A stretch of 64,000 nucleotides of DNA from Jejuia sp040720935 (GCF_040720935.1 NZ_JBFDAE010000020.1:14186-78185), one strand, 5' to 3'. Shown: positions 43,516 through 53,473, numbered from the stretch's first letter. A program made the numbers and translations. Notes: generated by a model from the letters alone, not told the origin.

Positions 43516-43854
43516 ATGAATCATTATGAAACTGTTTTCATCTTAAATCCCGTTTTATCTGACGATCAGATAAAGGAGACAGTAAAGAAATACGAAGATT
43601 TTCTTGTTTCTCAAGGAGCGAAGATGATATCCAAAGAAAATTGGGGGCTTAAAAAATTAGCTTATCCAATTCAAAACAAAAAGAGTGGGTTTTATCACTT
43701 ATTTGAATACCAAGTAAATGGTGAGGTCATTGAGCCTTTAGAAGTAGAGTTTAGACGTGATGAGCGTTTTATGCGTTATTTAACTGTAGCATTAGACAAG
43801 CACGCTGTGTCTTGGGCAGAGAGAAGAAGAGAAAAACTAAAAGCAAAAGCTTAA
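43516..43854 (+). CDS. 30S ribosomal protein S6
   Basis: A 112-residue protein with the ferredoxin-like S6 pattern: HYETVFILNPVLSDDQIKETVKKYEDFL, the KENWGLKKLAYPI strand and ERFMRYLTVALDKHA. It binds S18 on the 30S platform, and the S18 gene follows two bases later. First gene of the S6-S18-L9 operon. Confidence 0.98.
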   Translation: MNHYETVFILNPVLSDDQIKETVKKYEDFLVSQGAKMISKENWGLKKLAYPIQNKKSGFYHLFEYQVNGEVIEPLEVEFRRDERFMRYLTVALDKHAVSWAERRREKLKAKA

Positions 43855-43856
43855 TT

Positions 43857-44153
43857 ATGGCAACTATAGATCAACAAGCAAAAGCAAAAAAAGACGGAGA
43901 AATCAGGTATTTAACTCCGCTTAACATAGAAACTAACAAACAAAAGAAGTATTGTCGTTTCAAAAAATCTGGTATTAAGTATGTAGATTATAAAGATGCA
44001 GACTGGTTATTAAGATTTGTAAACGAGCAAGGTAAAATTTTACCAAGACGTTTAACAGGTACCTCATTAAAGTATCAAAGAAAAGTGTCTGTTGCCGTAA
44101 AAAGAGCACGTCATTTAGCTTTAATGCCGTATGTAGCCGATTTATTAAAATAA
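43857..44153 (+). CDS. 30S ribosomal protein S18
   Basis: 98 residues from the ATG at 43857. A longer frame from 43812 overlaps rpsF and is not expected to be used, since family members begin near MATIDQQ. Core motif: KKYCRFKKSGIKYVDYKD, RRLTGTSLKYQRKVSVAVKRARHLALMPY. It pairs with S6 in the 30S platform. Confidence 0.98.
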   Translation: MATIDQQAKAKKDGEIRYLTPLNIETNKQKKYCRFKKSGIKYVDYKDADWLLRFVNEQGKILPRRLTGTSLKYQRKVSVAVKRARHLALMPYVADLLK

Positions 44154-44166
44154 AACAATCATAACA

Positions 44167-44610
44167 ATGGAACTTATATTAAAACAAGACGTTGATAATT
44201 TAGGATTTAAAGACGATGTTGTAACGGTTAAGAACGGTTATGGTAGAAATTTTTTAATTCCTCAAGGTCAAGCTATTTTGGCTACCGTTTCTGCTAAAAA
44301 AGTTTTGGCAGAAAACTTAAAGCAACGCGCTTTTAAAGAAAAGAAAATAGTTGATGACGCTAACAAAATTGCTGAAGCAATTAAAGCACTAGAAATTAAA
44401 ATACCTGCTAAAGTTGGTACTGGTGACAAATTATTTGGATCTGTAAACAACATTGATGTTGCTGCAGCTTTAGAAAAAGAAGGACAATCAATAGATAAAA
44501 AATTCATAACAGTAACTACTGTTAAGCGTTTAGGTAGATATGCTGCTGTAGTACGTTTACACAGAGAAGTATCAGTTGATTTAGAATTTGAAGTTATTGC
44601 ACAAGCATAA
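44167..44610 (+). CDS. 50S ribosomal protein L9
   Basis: 147 residues with the L9 N-terminal signature MELILKQDVDNLGFKDDVVTVKNGYGRNFLIPQG, a long connecting helix and the C-terminal domain (KLFGSVNNIDVAAAL). It binds 23S rRNA domain V. Last gene of the operon before a terminator. Confidence 0.98.
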   Translation: MELILKQDVDNLGFKDDVVTVKNGYGRNFLIPQGQAILATVSAKKVLAENLKQRAFKEKKIVDDANKIAEAIKALEIKIPAKVGTGDKLFGSVNNIDVAAALEKEGQSIDKKFITVTTVKRLGRYAAVVRLHREVSVDLEFEVIAQA

Positions 44611-44632
44611 TTTTAAATTATACATTTTATCG

Positions 44633-44668
44633 AAACCGTTTGGATCTATTTCTAAACGGTTTTTTTGT
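44633..44668 (+). terminator. Terminator after rplI
   Basis: AAACCGTTT / AAACGGTTT with a 12-base loop, followed by T residues. Confidence 0.85.
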
Positions 44669-44701
44669 TAAATTCATTTTTAAAAAACTTAATTTTGGTT
44701 T

Positions 44702-45172
44702 ATGAAGTACGCCAGACTTACAAAAGAACAATTTGAAGAACTGCACAGAGAGTTTATCAACTTTTTGGCAACACAGTCTATTACTGCTGATGAGTGGGCC
44801 AATTTAAAAGCCAATAAACCAGATTTAGCCGAACTGGAATTAGATGTTTTCAGCGATTTAATTTGGGAAGGCGTTTTAAATCAAGCCCAATATTTAGAGC
44901 ATTTTGCACCACAACACATGTATTTGTTTCATTTAGATGAAGAAAATATGCATGCTATTGTTATAAATGTTAAAAATGATTCTATTGATATTACTACAAA
45001 AGAAGGCTATAATTGGTTGCGAGAAAACTTAATGGATGATAGGGTTGAGTTTTTACAAGCTGATAAGAAATATACAGAAGATAAGAATCTTGATAAATTT
45101 AAAATGATTGAGCAAGGTGCTTCGATTACAAAAGGCGATTTGTATCGGTATTTTGCTAAGATTGTGAAGTAG
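44702..45172 (+). CDS. Conserved Flavobacteriia protein, DUF6495-like
   Basis: A 156-residue acidic cytoplasmic protein: MKYARLTKEQFEELHREFINFLATQ at the start, FAPQHMYLFHLDEENMHAIVI in the middle, and GDLYRYFAKIVK at the end. I recall this family as restricted to Flavobacteriia and relatives (DUF6495); the number is from memory. Function unknown. Commonly found beside rplI, as here. No membrane segment or catalytic motif. Confidence 0.75.
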   Translation: MKYARLTKEQFEELHREFINFLATQSITADEWANLKANKPDLAELELDVFSDLIWEGVLNQAQYLEHFAPQHMYLFHLDEENMHAIVINVKNDSIDITTKEGYNWLRENLMDDRVEFLQADKKYTEDKNLDKFKMIEQGASITKGDLYRYFAKIVK

Positions 45173-45223
45173 AAAGACATTAAGGAACTGTATTTTTTGG
45201 CTAAAGCCCATATTGAACTGCAA

Positions 45224-45442
45224 AATTTTATTGAATGGGTTAAAACCCAATCCAATTTAAAGTGATTAATTAATTTCAATCCTGTTGCCCTTTTATTCAA
45301 TTTTTATTCAATAGCCTCCTGCTTCAGCACAATTTTATTGAATGGGTTAAGCCCCAATTCAATTTAAGGTGATTAATTAATTTCAATCCTGTTGCCCTTT
45401 TATTCAATTTTTATTCAATAGCCTCCTGCTTCAGCAGGAGGA
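45224..45442. repeat. Tandem duplication of a 107-base unit plus hairpin
   Basis: Two almost identical copies start at 45224 and 45331 with AATTTTATTGAATGGGTTAA and run to GCTTCAGCA. Only copy 2 is followed by the second arm that completes the hairpin CCTCCTGC-TTCA-GCAGGAGG (45423-45442). No gene is visible in this 450-base gap between the DUF6495-like gene and hisS. Confidence 0.85.
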
Positions 45443-45560
45443 AAACAAATTAAACCCCAATAAGGCTTTAGCCAAAATGCGTCTGTTTTGAAAATTTAAA
45501 CCAGACCAATTTTTTCTAACTAAAACCCTCGCAATGACACTAGCATTATTTATTTTTGTC

Positions 45561-45590
45561 ATTCCGTCCCGATAATTATCGGGACGGAAT
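45561..45590. repeat. Perfect 30-base palindrome (REP-like)
   Basis: ATTCCGTCCCGATAA and its exact reverse complement meet at the centre. It lies 35 bases before hisS. It carries the same TCCCGA/TCGGGA core as the elements at 24217 and 42589. Confidence 0.85.
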
Positions 45591-45624
45591 CTATTAAACC
45601 TAAAAACACACCACACCACCACAA

Positions 45625-47001
45625 ATGGCTCAGAAACCATCAATACCAAAAGGCACTCGAGATTTTAATCCAGAACAAGTCGCTAAGCGAAACTATATTT
45701 TTAATGCCATTCGTGGTGCTTTTGAAACTTTTGGATTTCAGCCTATTGAAACCCCTAGTTTTGAAAACTCTGATACCTTGATGGGGAAATATGGCGATGA
45801 AGGGGACAGATTGATTTTTAAGATTTTGAATTCTGGGGATTATTTAGCTAAAGCCAATGAAGAAGCATATTCCGAAAAAGATTCAAATAAATTAATATCT
45901 AGTATTTCAGAAAAAGCCCTCCGCTATGACCTAACCGTACCCTTCGCACGTTACGTAGTCCAACACCAAAACGACATAGAATTCCCATTCAAACGCTATC
46001 AAATTCAACCTGTTTGGCGTGCCGATAGACCTCAAAAAGGCCGTTTTAGAGAGTTTTACCAATGTGATGCAGATGTTGTTGGAAGTGGGTCGTTATGGCA
46101 AGAAGTTGAGTTTATTCAATTATATGACACCGTTTTTTCAGCTTTGAAACTGGAAGGTGTTACTATTAAAATAAACAATAGAAAAATACTTTCTGGCATT
46201 GCTGAAGTTATTGGAGCATCTGATAAATTAATCGATTTTACGGTTGCTCTTGATAAACTTGATAAAATAGGAGAGGACAAGGTTAAAGAAGAAATGCGTG
46301 CAAAAGGTATTTCGGAAGCAGGCATTATAAAATTACAACCCTTATTTACGCTATCAGGTTCTTTTGAATCTCAAATAGACAGTTTAAAAACGATTTTATC
46401 GACTTCCGAAGAAGGTAAAAAAGGTATTGAAGAACTGGCTTTTATTGATAATGCTATTTCAGAATTGGGATTAACTACTGCAAACTTGCAATTAGATGTT
46501 ACACTTGCTCGTGGTTTAAACTACTACACAGGTGCTATTTTTGAAGTGTCAGCTCCAGAAACCGTAAAAATGGGCTCTATTGGTGGCGGTGGTCGTTACG
46601 ATGACCTTACTGGGATTTTTGGAATGCCAAATATGAGTGGTGTTGGTATCAGTTTTGGATTGGACCGCATTTATTTAGTACTTGAAGAATTGGATTTGTT
46701 TCCAGAAACGGTTTCAAAAAATGTTGAAGTCTTATTCATCAATTTTGGAGATAAAGAAGCGTTATTCAGTTTAAAAGCGATAAAACAATTACGATTAAAT
46801 GGAATTAATGCTGAATTATATCCTGATGCTTCCAAAATGAAAAAACAAATGAATCATGCCAATAAGCGTAATATTCCATTTGTGGTTTTAGTAGGCGAGG
46901 AGGAGATGAGTTCTAATAGTTACACCTTAAAAAATATGTTAAAAGGTGAGCAAGATAATGTAACTTTGGAAACCTTAATTGCTGAAATAAAGAAGTCCTG
47001 A
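45625..47001 (+). CDS. Histidyl-tRNA synthetase
   Basis: A 458-residue class II synthetase. Motif 1 lies around KGTRDFNPEQVAKRNYIF, motif 2 around RYQIQPVWRADRPQKGRFREFYQCD, the histidine-binding loop is LARGLNYYTGAIFE, and motif 3 is GVGISFGLDR. The C-terminal anticodon-binding domain begins near NVEVLFINF. It charges tRNA-His. Single gene, convergent with the LamG protein downstream. Confidence 0.98.
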   Translation: MAQKPSIPKGTRDFNPEQVAKRNYIFNAIRGAFETFGFQPIETPSFENSDTLMGKYGDEGDRLIFKILNSGDYLAKANEEAYSEKDSNKLISSISEKALRYDLTVPFARYVVQHQNDIEFPFKRYQIQPVWRADRPQKGRFREFYQCDADVVGSGSLWQEVEFIQLYDTVFSALKLEGVTIKINNRKILSGIAEVIGASDKLIDFTVALDKLDKIGEDKVKEEMRAKGISEAGIIKLQPLFTLSGSFESQIDSLKTILSTSEEGKKGIEELAFIDNAISELGLTTANLQLDVTLARGLNYYTGAIFEVSAPETVKMGSIGGGGRYDDLTGIFGMPNMSGVGISFGLDRIYLVLEELDLFPETVSKNVEVLFINFGDKEALFSLKAIKQLRLNGINAELYPDASKMKKQMNHANKRNIPFVVLVGEEEMSSNSYTLKNMLKGEQDNVTLETLIAEIKKS

Positions 47002-47072
47002 AGGTCAATTCAGGACTTGAAGTAAAGTTAAGTTTAAAAGTGGATTCAAATAACTAACTAAAACTAAGTCAA

Positions 47073-50000
47073 CTATTTTATCAATACTTTCTTAGAGATG
47101 ATACCAGACTCGGTTTCTAGTTTTATAATGTAATTTCCAGAAATATTATTTGGCACCTTATATTCTAAATGGTCATTATTAGAATTGGTTGGTAATTTGA
47201 ACAACGACTGCCCAAGAATATTGAACATTTCTATGGATTCGATTTGTTTGTAATGAGGATTATTGATGATGATACTGCTTTTCTTATTTGAATAGTAAGT
47301 TTCAACATCGGTCTTTTCATTGTCGTCTGTGCTTAGAGTAGATTGAGATTGCGAAAACGTAATTTCAAATCTATCAAGATGTGCCCCTTTAGCTAAATAC
47401 GTTTCATATTTACCTTGTTTCAAATCATGATAAACATTCAATTCCTTGTCATGCAGATAAATGGTCTTGTTTGACGGCACGTTTTCCAACTTATCAATGG
47501 TGATATTATTAAAGCCATCTATTTTAGTATGAACGCCTAATGGAATAATTGTTTGATCGGTAATGGTATCAATGGCTTGAATTGTAAACTTTTCATTATT
47601 AATCATCCAGTACATATCATCAACTTGTGTATCTATATATTTAGAATCATAGCCCCAATCTACTTCAGGAGTAGCATTTTCATCTACAGTAATTAAAATT
47701 TGTCGGTGCAAGGTATTTACGGAGTTGAATCCCAAACGAATTTTTGGTCTAGAATCTTCATTCTCTGATGTGTTTTTAGATCCAGAATTTTTAGATTTTT
47801 TATTTTTTACGAATACAGAATTGCTGGTTCCCTCTTTTTGGAATGCGCGTTGACCATTATTAAACTTAATAGTGCCTCCAGTTTCGGCAGTCACAAAAAA
47901 GCCTTGACCCACAGGAATATATCTCCCAGGGGTTTTTGTAGCGGTTCCACCAGTAGCCACATCAGGATCACTAGTTCCTTTTGCAGCTGCGGGTACGCCC
48001 CCAGCTAAAGAGTAGGTGGCATAGCCGCCCTGGTATTCGCCTAAAACATGAGAGCCACCGCCCCAATGTTCCCAGAAATACAAGGTGCCGTTGGTTGATC
48101 CCGGACCAGCAATTGTAACACCATTATCTAAAATAAATTGTACGGCATCAATGGCAGAAGGATAGGGGTTGCCTACAAGATAATCGTTCCCAGCACTAAT
48201 GGTTAAATTGATATCTCCATTATTAGGTTTTCCATTAAGTACATAATTTTGTTCATCGCTAATAGCACCATTTCCTGGACCTTTCATGGTAAATCCTTCA
48301 CCAACCAGCAATGTGCCAGATCGTCTTACATGTTGCCATGATGCATAACTATCACTTAACTTATTGCTGAATTTCCATATCCAGTAATCTGCAATTCCAA
48401 CAGGGGAAGAAGTGCCATTATAGCCAGAGCTTAAAAAATTGACATTAGCAAAAACATTGGTTACTTTATAGCTGTTGTTGTTTGTGGAATTATTGCTTTT
48501 TCCAACTGGGGAAGACCAATAATTGTAGGTGTAAGTATCGGCGGTACCTTGTTGGTCTTTTTCTAAAGTCCCAGAACTGGTTGGTTCTAAGGTGCTATCC
48601 TCAGTTTGTATAAGTTGGGATTCTCCATCTAAATCTATGTCGCCGTTCAATTTTAAATACCATGAATTAAATAAGCCTGAATCTCCTTTTACGTCTAGAG
48701 AACTTCCACTATCAAGAAGCAATCCAACGGTAGAGGTATTGCTGTTTATTTCAATGTTACCACTAATTTCAACAATAGCACAATCTGGTGGTGTGCTGTG
48801 TATATCCCACACATCGCCATGTTCCCAGTTGCTAGAATCAGACCAGGATCCACTACAGGATGATGTTGTTGCGTAAGGTAAGGGAGCAGTATATTCTTGA
48901 TAGGTTCTCATATTATTCAAATGCCCATCTACATTACTGTTTGAAGCATCTGGAGTGTATCCAGTTTCGATAATGCCCATCTTGTAGTATAGTATTAAAT
49001 CACTCCATGATAGACCTTCAATATCCTTAGGGATTACTGTACCTCGAACGTTTCCAGAATTGTTTTCAATTTCTTGATTTATTTGTCTGTGAAGTTGGTT
49101 TAAAGTCAATGCTTTGCTGTAAACCCTGGTTTCGTAAATAGATCCTTCAAAATAGTTGTTGTCTGATTGTGTATTTCTTCCTATTTCAAAATCGTGATCA
49201 GAATTCCACGCTGCTTCATTATTTATAGTAGTTCCAATTATGGATGCATTTGTATAATTCCAAATACTGGTTCCATTTAATAAAAGCTCAATGGTTCCTG
49301 CATTTCCATCATATTTTAGTGCTACATGATACCATAAATCATCCGTTAATATGGCCGATGAGGGAATTCCAGAATTAATACTATAGCTATTGCTGGTTCT
49401 TGTAAAACCTCTTATTTTTTTATCAGCATCAACATATAGTCTGAAATTTCGTTGTCCCATAATTTCTCCACCATCTGACCCACTGTCCAATTTTATCCAG
49501 GACATCATGGTAACTTCAGATTTTCCACCTAAAAACGCACTTCTATCAATATAATCGTTTACGCCATCAAAATCCAAAGTTTGTGGAATACAAAAGCTAA
49601 AGTTGCCTAGCCCAGAGCCATGCACATAATAGTTGGTACATGAGGAGCAGTTTTGCCATAAAAAGGTAACACTTGTAATATAATCTGCATCTAAAAAGTT
49701 AATGCCAACCATTGCATTAGTACCTGCTGTTGATGATGCATTTGCGTCAACCACACCAGTTGCATTGTTTGATGTATATGAAGGGGTTGCAGAATTAGTG
49801 AAACTTGGATATATGGTAGATCCAGATGTAGTGGTGGCGGTTATTGTGTACATATCTCCGTGGCCACCACCCGCATTTACATGGGCCAAATCAAATGATA
49901 GCGCATAAATGGGAGAGCTAAATGTAATTGTACAAGTAATTCCGGTGGATCCGAACCCTGATGTATAGAGATCTAAGTATTCAGTAGTTGTACCACTTGC

Positions 50001-50285
50001 AGATGTGCCTACCTTTGGTGTTTGTCCACCCCAATTTCCAAGGCTACTGGTTTCTCCCGTAAAAGCTATTGTAAAATCTATACCAGATCCGTCAACATCA
50101 TTAAATGTATTAGATAAATTTCCCGCTGCTAGCCAATTGTATTCATTACTTGCAGATGGTGTAGAGGACCAGTCTAGTGTGAAGTTTTCTCCACATGTTG
50201 GAGGCGCATGCAATTGTGCCATGCTTTTTATTGAAAATAGAGCACAGGCAAATACCATAATTAGTTTTATAGTAACTTTTTTCAT
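47073..50285 (-). CDS. Large secreted LamG-domain protein with T9SS tail (copy A)
   Basis: A 1070-residue protein. Signal peptide to about residue 24 (SMAQ); an extra beta-rich N-terminal domain at about 35-230; LamG/concanavalin-like domain at about 237-420 (LDFDGVNDYIDRS, WYHVALKYDG); then a long beta region with LDGESQLIQTEDS, YTYNYWSSPVG, NYVLNGKPNNGDI, YLVGNPYPSAID and PGRYIPVGQGFFV. The T9SS sorting domain is at about 995-1070 (SIEMFNILGQSLF...KKVLIK). It is paralogous to the 50609 gene across most of its length. Surface or released protein, possibly an adhesin or glycan binder. Activity unknown. Confidence 0.85.
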   Translation of the reverse strand: MKKVTIKLIMVFACALFSIKSMAQLHAPPTCGENFTLDWSSTPSASNEYNWLAAGNLSNTFNDVDGSGIDFTIAFTGETSSLGNWGGQTPKVGTSASGTTTEYLDLYTSGFGSTGITCTITFSSPIYALSFDLAHVNAGGGHGDMYTITATTTSGSTIYPSFTNSATPSYTSNNATGVVDANASSTAGTNAMVGINFLDADYITSVTFLWQNCSSCTNYYVHGSGLGNFSFCIPQTLDFDGVNDYIDRSAFLGGKSEVTMMSWIKLDSGSDGGEIMGQRNFRLYVDADKKIRGFTRTSNSYSINSGIPSSAILTDDLWYHVALKYDGNAGTIELLLNGTSIWNYTNASIIGTTINNEAAWNSDHDFEIGRNTQSDNNYFEGSIYETRVYSKALTLNQLHRQINQEIENNSGNVRGTVIPKDIEGLSWSDLILYYKMGIIETGYTPDASNSNVDGHLNNMRTYQEYTAPLPYATTSSCSGSWSDSSNWEHGDVWDIHSTPPDCAIVEISGNIEINSNTSTVGLLLDSGSSLDVKGDSGLFNSWYLKLNGDIDLDGESQLIQTEDSTLEPTSSGTLEKDQQGTADTYTYNYWSSPVGKSNNSTNNNSYKVTNVFANVNFLSSGYNGTSSPVGIADYWIWKFSNKLSDSYASWQHVRRSGTLLVGEGFTMKGPGNGAISDEQNYVLNGKPNNGDINLTISAGNDYLVGNPYPSAIDAVQFILDNGVTIAGPGSTNGTLYFWEHWGGGSHVLGEYQGGYATYSLAGGVPAAAKGTSDPDVATGGTATKTPGRYIPVGQGFFVTAETGGTIKFNNGQRAFQKEGTSNSVFVKNKKSKNSGSKNTSENEDSRPKIRLGFNSVNTLHRQILITVDENATPEVDWGYDSKYIDTQVDDMYWMINNEKFTIQAIDTITDQTIIPLGVHTKIDGFNNITIDKLENVPSNKTIYLHDKELNVYHDLKQGKYETYLAKGAHLDRFEITFSQSQSTLSTDDNEKTDVETYYSNKKSSIIINNPHYKQIESIEMFNILGQSLFKLPTNSNNDHLEYKVPNNISGNYIIKLETESGIISKKVLIK

Positions 50286-50347
50286 ATGTAGGTTATTTAG
50301 TTTGGGACTAAATATTAATCATGTATTATGAGGTCATAAATACGCCC

Positions 50348-50355
50348 CAAATATA
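50348..50355 (-). promoter_or_regulatory. Promoter -7 box for LamG copy A
   Basis: Reverse strand TATATTTG, a perfect -7 box. The leader down to the ATG is about 60 bases and contains a TTTAGT-CCCAA-ACTAAA hairpin (50294-50310) that also occurs before copy B. Confidence 0.6.
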
Positions 50356-50531
50356 CGTTTTAATTTACAAAATACGACAAAGTGTTGTAAAAAATCGATT
50401 AAAATCAATATTTATTAACATTTACTTGAATGGTATTCTAAATTTTATTGGAACACATATTAGTTTTTTTGGGTTTTTAGTTGGGGGTTATTAGAACTCT
50501 CATACCTATTATTTTAGGATTCATTTTACAT

Positions 50532-50582
50532 AAAAAGTAAGTTGATATCCTCTTTTAGAATGAGGTACAAACTCACTTTTAG
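50532..50582 (-). terminator. Terminator-like long hairpin after LamG copy B
   Basis: An imperfect long stem (AAGTGAGTT..ACCTC and GAGG.TA..AACTTACTT on the reverse strand) followed by T residues, 27 bases beyond the stop codon of the 50609 gene. Confidence 0.6.
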
Positions 50583-50608
50583 GGTCACTAAAACACTTAA
50601 ATCAGCAA

Positions 50609-53473
50609 CTATTCAATTACTACTTTTTTAGAAATTGTTTCGTTTTCAGTATTAAGTTTGATAATGTAAACTCCAGCTTTTATTTGTTTAACGCGATGTT
50701 CTATTAATTTCTCATTAGAGTTGGTCCTGAAATTATAAACCGACTGACCAAGAATGTTGTATAGCTCAACTTCTTTTATAGTCTTAGCTTCAGGGTTACG
50801 AATTACAATATGTTCAGTATCATTAGCAAAGTAGATGTTTAATTTGTTTTGTACGATATCATCTTCATCTTCTTGATCTAGATCTTCATCTTCGTTTTTA
50901 CCGTCATTACTCTCATCACTTTCATCATCATTCAATAAAAGGGGCGTTGAAAATATTAATTCAAAACGGTCATTATATATGCCAGGTTCTAATAATATTT
51001 CGAAATCACTATCTCTAAGGTTATTATTTGTGTTGAGTTCTTTATCGTGTATTATGATTGCCGTATTTTCATTTATATGTTCTAGAGCATCGATTTTAAT
51101 GGTAGCTATTCCCGCTTTATCAATTTTTAAGCCTAACGGTAAAATTTGATCATTATCAAAATCATGTACAGCCTGAATTACAAAATTAGAGTTATTTTGA
51201 ACCCAATACATGTCTTCTTTATTGTTCTCTATTAATGGTGCATCGTAACCAAGATCGAATTTTTTTGAGCATTTTTGATTTGCACCCACCAATATTTGGC
51301 GATGATAGCCATCAGGAGAATCAAGCATTAATTTTATTTTTTGAATGTCTCCGTTGGTTTTGTTCTTTGTGCCACTGGATTTCACAAATATAGAAACCTT
51401 AGTTTCTTCCTTTTTAAAAACACGTTGACTGTTTTTAAAGACTAAGTTTCCTCCAACGATAGGTTCTAATCCGGAATTATTATGATCTACGGACGCATCT
51501 GGCTCATCAATATTTAGCGCTTCATCTAAAATTGTAGAAACAAAAAAGCCTTGTCCAACAGGTATGTAACGCCCAGGTATTTTTGTACCTGAAGTACCAG
51601 TTGCGTTAATTCTTGTATCGTTAATTATAGCTACTGCCCCGCCCATTAAAGAATAGGTGGCATAACCTCCTTGATAATCACCCAGAAGGTGTGTACTTGG
51701 AGCAAAATGGTCCCAGAAATAAAGCACGCCATTTATAACGTTTCCGCTGGTATTTCTTCCGCCTGTTTCTAAATTGCTAATGTTGTCTTTAATAAACTCA
51801 TCAGCATCTAATGCAGACGGATAGGGGTTTCCTACCAGATATTCGTTTCCTGCTGTTAGTGATATAGTAATATCACCGTTATTAGGTTTTCCTGAGAATA
51901 CATAATTTTGTAGTGGCGCAATTGTTCCGCCTGTGTCAGCAACACCTTTCATGGTAAAGCCTTCCCCAACAGATATTGAACCTTTGCTTCTTATGTGCTC
52001 CCATTTACTTTTATCATCATTAGTTGAATTTGCATATTTCCAAATCCAATAATCTGCGATACTGATAGGTGATCCGGTAGCGCCATTATAGCTAGAAATA
52101 AAATTTATATTTGCAGGTAAGGTTGATGGTGTTGTAATTGGAGTTGTTCCGTCATGTAATACTTGAGGTATATTGTAAGTGTTAGAACCATTTGTAAATT
52201 TAACTGGAGAAGACCAATAGTTATAGGTATAATAATCTTGTGTTCCCTGTTGGTCACGTTCTAATCTGCCTGTGCTGGAACGGTCATAAATACTATTCTC
52301 TGTTTGAATTAATTGAGATTCGCCTTCTAAATCTAAAACGCCATCTATTTTTAAATAATGAGTAACATATAGTCCATGGCCTCCGCCTGTACCAGTATTC
52401 ATGTTTGTAATTCCGTTAACCTGTAACTCGTTTGAGTTTATATCTAGCCCTAATACGGTTATATTGTTATCAATTTCTATATTATGATTGGTAACTACAA
52501 TATTCCAGTCAATTGGTGTAACACCATCTATTCCCATTGCATTAGGATAATTCCAAACGGAATCTCCATAAGTCCATGGTGTACTTTCTGTTGTGTCTGT
52601 CCAATTACCATCAGCTTTGGTGGTATAGGGTAACGGGGCAGTTTGTGTTTGGATTGTGTTTATATTTTTCGGGAAACCAGAAATGGAAGACTTCGATTGG
52701 TCTTCAATCTTACCAGTATTCATTTGGTAGTATCCTGTTAAATTGTCCCATGATAAGCCTCCTGAAATATCTATTCCCAATACACTACCTTGAACAGCAC
52801 CCAAATTATTTTGTAGTTCCTGGTTCATCATTTCTCGCAGCTGGGAAGTAGATAGCGCTATGTTCCATAATCGAACTTCATCAATAAAACCATTAAAATA
52901 TTTTGTTGCAGAGCCACTAGGTGTATCGCTATCATACATGCCACCAATCATAAAATTTTCAGGGCCATCAACAGGCGCTCCCATTGGGTTTCCAGTTCCA
53001 ACTTCAACACCATCAACATATATTTTGGCAATAGTACCATCATAAGTTGCCGCTACATGGTGCCATTTATTATTTGAAATGGGATGTGAAGATGTGATAT
53101 TAATTAATGGAATGCCTGAACTGTTATACCAAGTTAGGTTTATATAATTTGAAGCATTTACTATAAGATGATACCCTCTTTCGTTACCTAATTTAGCATC
53201 TCTTTTGGACAAAATAGTAGCCTCTGAAGTAGAGGTGCTTTCTTGTAGAATCCACGCCTCCATTGAAAATGAACCTGTAAAATCATGGTTGTCACCAAAA
53301 TCTATAAAACTGTTAACTCCATCAAAATCTATATGGGAAGTAGGTAGGTTTAAAACATAATTATTAGCGGTATGACCTTCTGAATAACTAGTGGTGTGAG
53401 AAAACCCTATCATTGAGAGCAACATACTTACCTTAAGCATACTAACTCTTAATAGAAAAGTAGTTTTTTCCAT
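50609..53473 (-). CDS. Large secreted LamG-domain protein with T9SS tail (copy B)
   Basis: A 954-residue protein. Signal region at the N-terminus, LamG domain at about 48-215 (IDFDGVNSFIDFGD, KWHHVAATYDGTIAKIYVDGVEVG), followed by the same middle blocks as copy A (LEGESQLIQTENS, YTYNYWSSPV, FSGKPNNGDI, YLVGNPYPSALD, PGRYIPVGQGFFVS). It lacks the extra N-terminal domain of copy A. A very acidic linker at about 845-872 (ESNDGKNEDEDLDQEDEDD) precedes the T9SS sorting domain (VELYNILGQSVYNF...KKVVIE). A perfect promoter is present. Function unknown; secretion to the surface is well supported. Confidence 0.85.
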   Translation of the reverse strand: MEKTTFLLRVSMLKVSMLLSMIGFSHTTSYSEGHTANNYVLNLPTSHIDFDGVNSFIDFGDNHDFTGSFSMEAWILQESTSTSEATILSKRDAKLGNERGYHLIVNASNYINLTWYNSSGIPLINITSSHPISNNKWHHVAATYDGTIAKIYVDGVEVGTGNPMGAPVDGPENFMIGGMYDSDTPSGSATKYFNGFIDEVRLWNIALSTSQLREMMNQELQNNLGAVQGSVLGIDISGGLSWDNLTGYYQMNTGKIEDQSKSSISGFPKNINTIQTQTAPLPYTTKADGNWTDTTESTPWTYGDSVWNYPNAMGIDGVTPIDWNIVVTNHNIEIDNNITVLGLDINSNELQVNGITNMNTGTGGGHGLYVTHYLKIDGVLDLEGESQLIQTENSIYDRSSTGRLERDQQGTQDYYTYNYWSSPVKFTNGSNTYNIPQVLHDGTTPITTPSTLPANINFISSYNGATGSPISIADYWIWKYANSTNDDKSKWEHIRSKGSISVGEGFTMKGVADTGGTIAPLQNYVFSGKPNNGDITISLTAGNEYLVGNPYPSALDADEFIKDNISNLETGGRNTSGNVINGVLYFWDHFAPSTHLLGDYQGGYATYSLMGGAVAIINDTRINATGTSGTKIPGRYIPVGQGFFVSTILDEALNIDEPDASVDHNNSGLEPIVGGNLVFKNSQRVFKKEETKVSIFVKSSGTKNKTNGDIQKIKLMLDSPDGYHRQILVGANQKCSKKFDLGYDAPLIENNKEDMYWVQNNSNFVIQAVHDFDNDQILPLGLKIDKAGIATIKIDALEHINENTAIIIHDKELNTNNNLRDSDFEILLEPGIYNDRFELIFSTPLLLNDDESDESNDGKNEDEDLDQEDEDDIVQNKLNIYFANDTEHIVIRNPEAKTIKEVELYNILGQSVYNFRTNSNEKLIEHRVKQIKAGVYIIKLNTENETISKKVVIE

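Noticed and set aside
43812..43856. Longer start for ribosomal protein S18
   Set aside because: The extra 15 residues overlap rpsF in another frame; the ATG at 43857 gives the normal family N-terminus.
47073..53473. LamG proteins as part of the second PUL
   Set aside because: They are transcribed away from the sulfatase genes, carry no glycosidase motif and have their own promoters, so membership is not supported.
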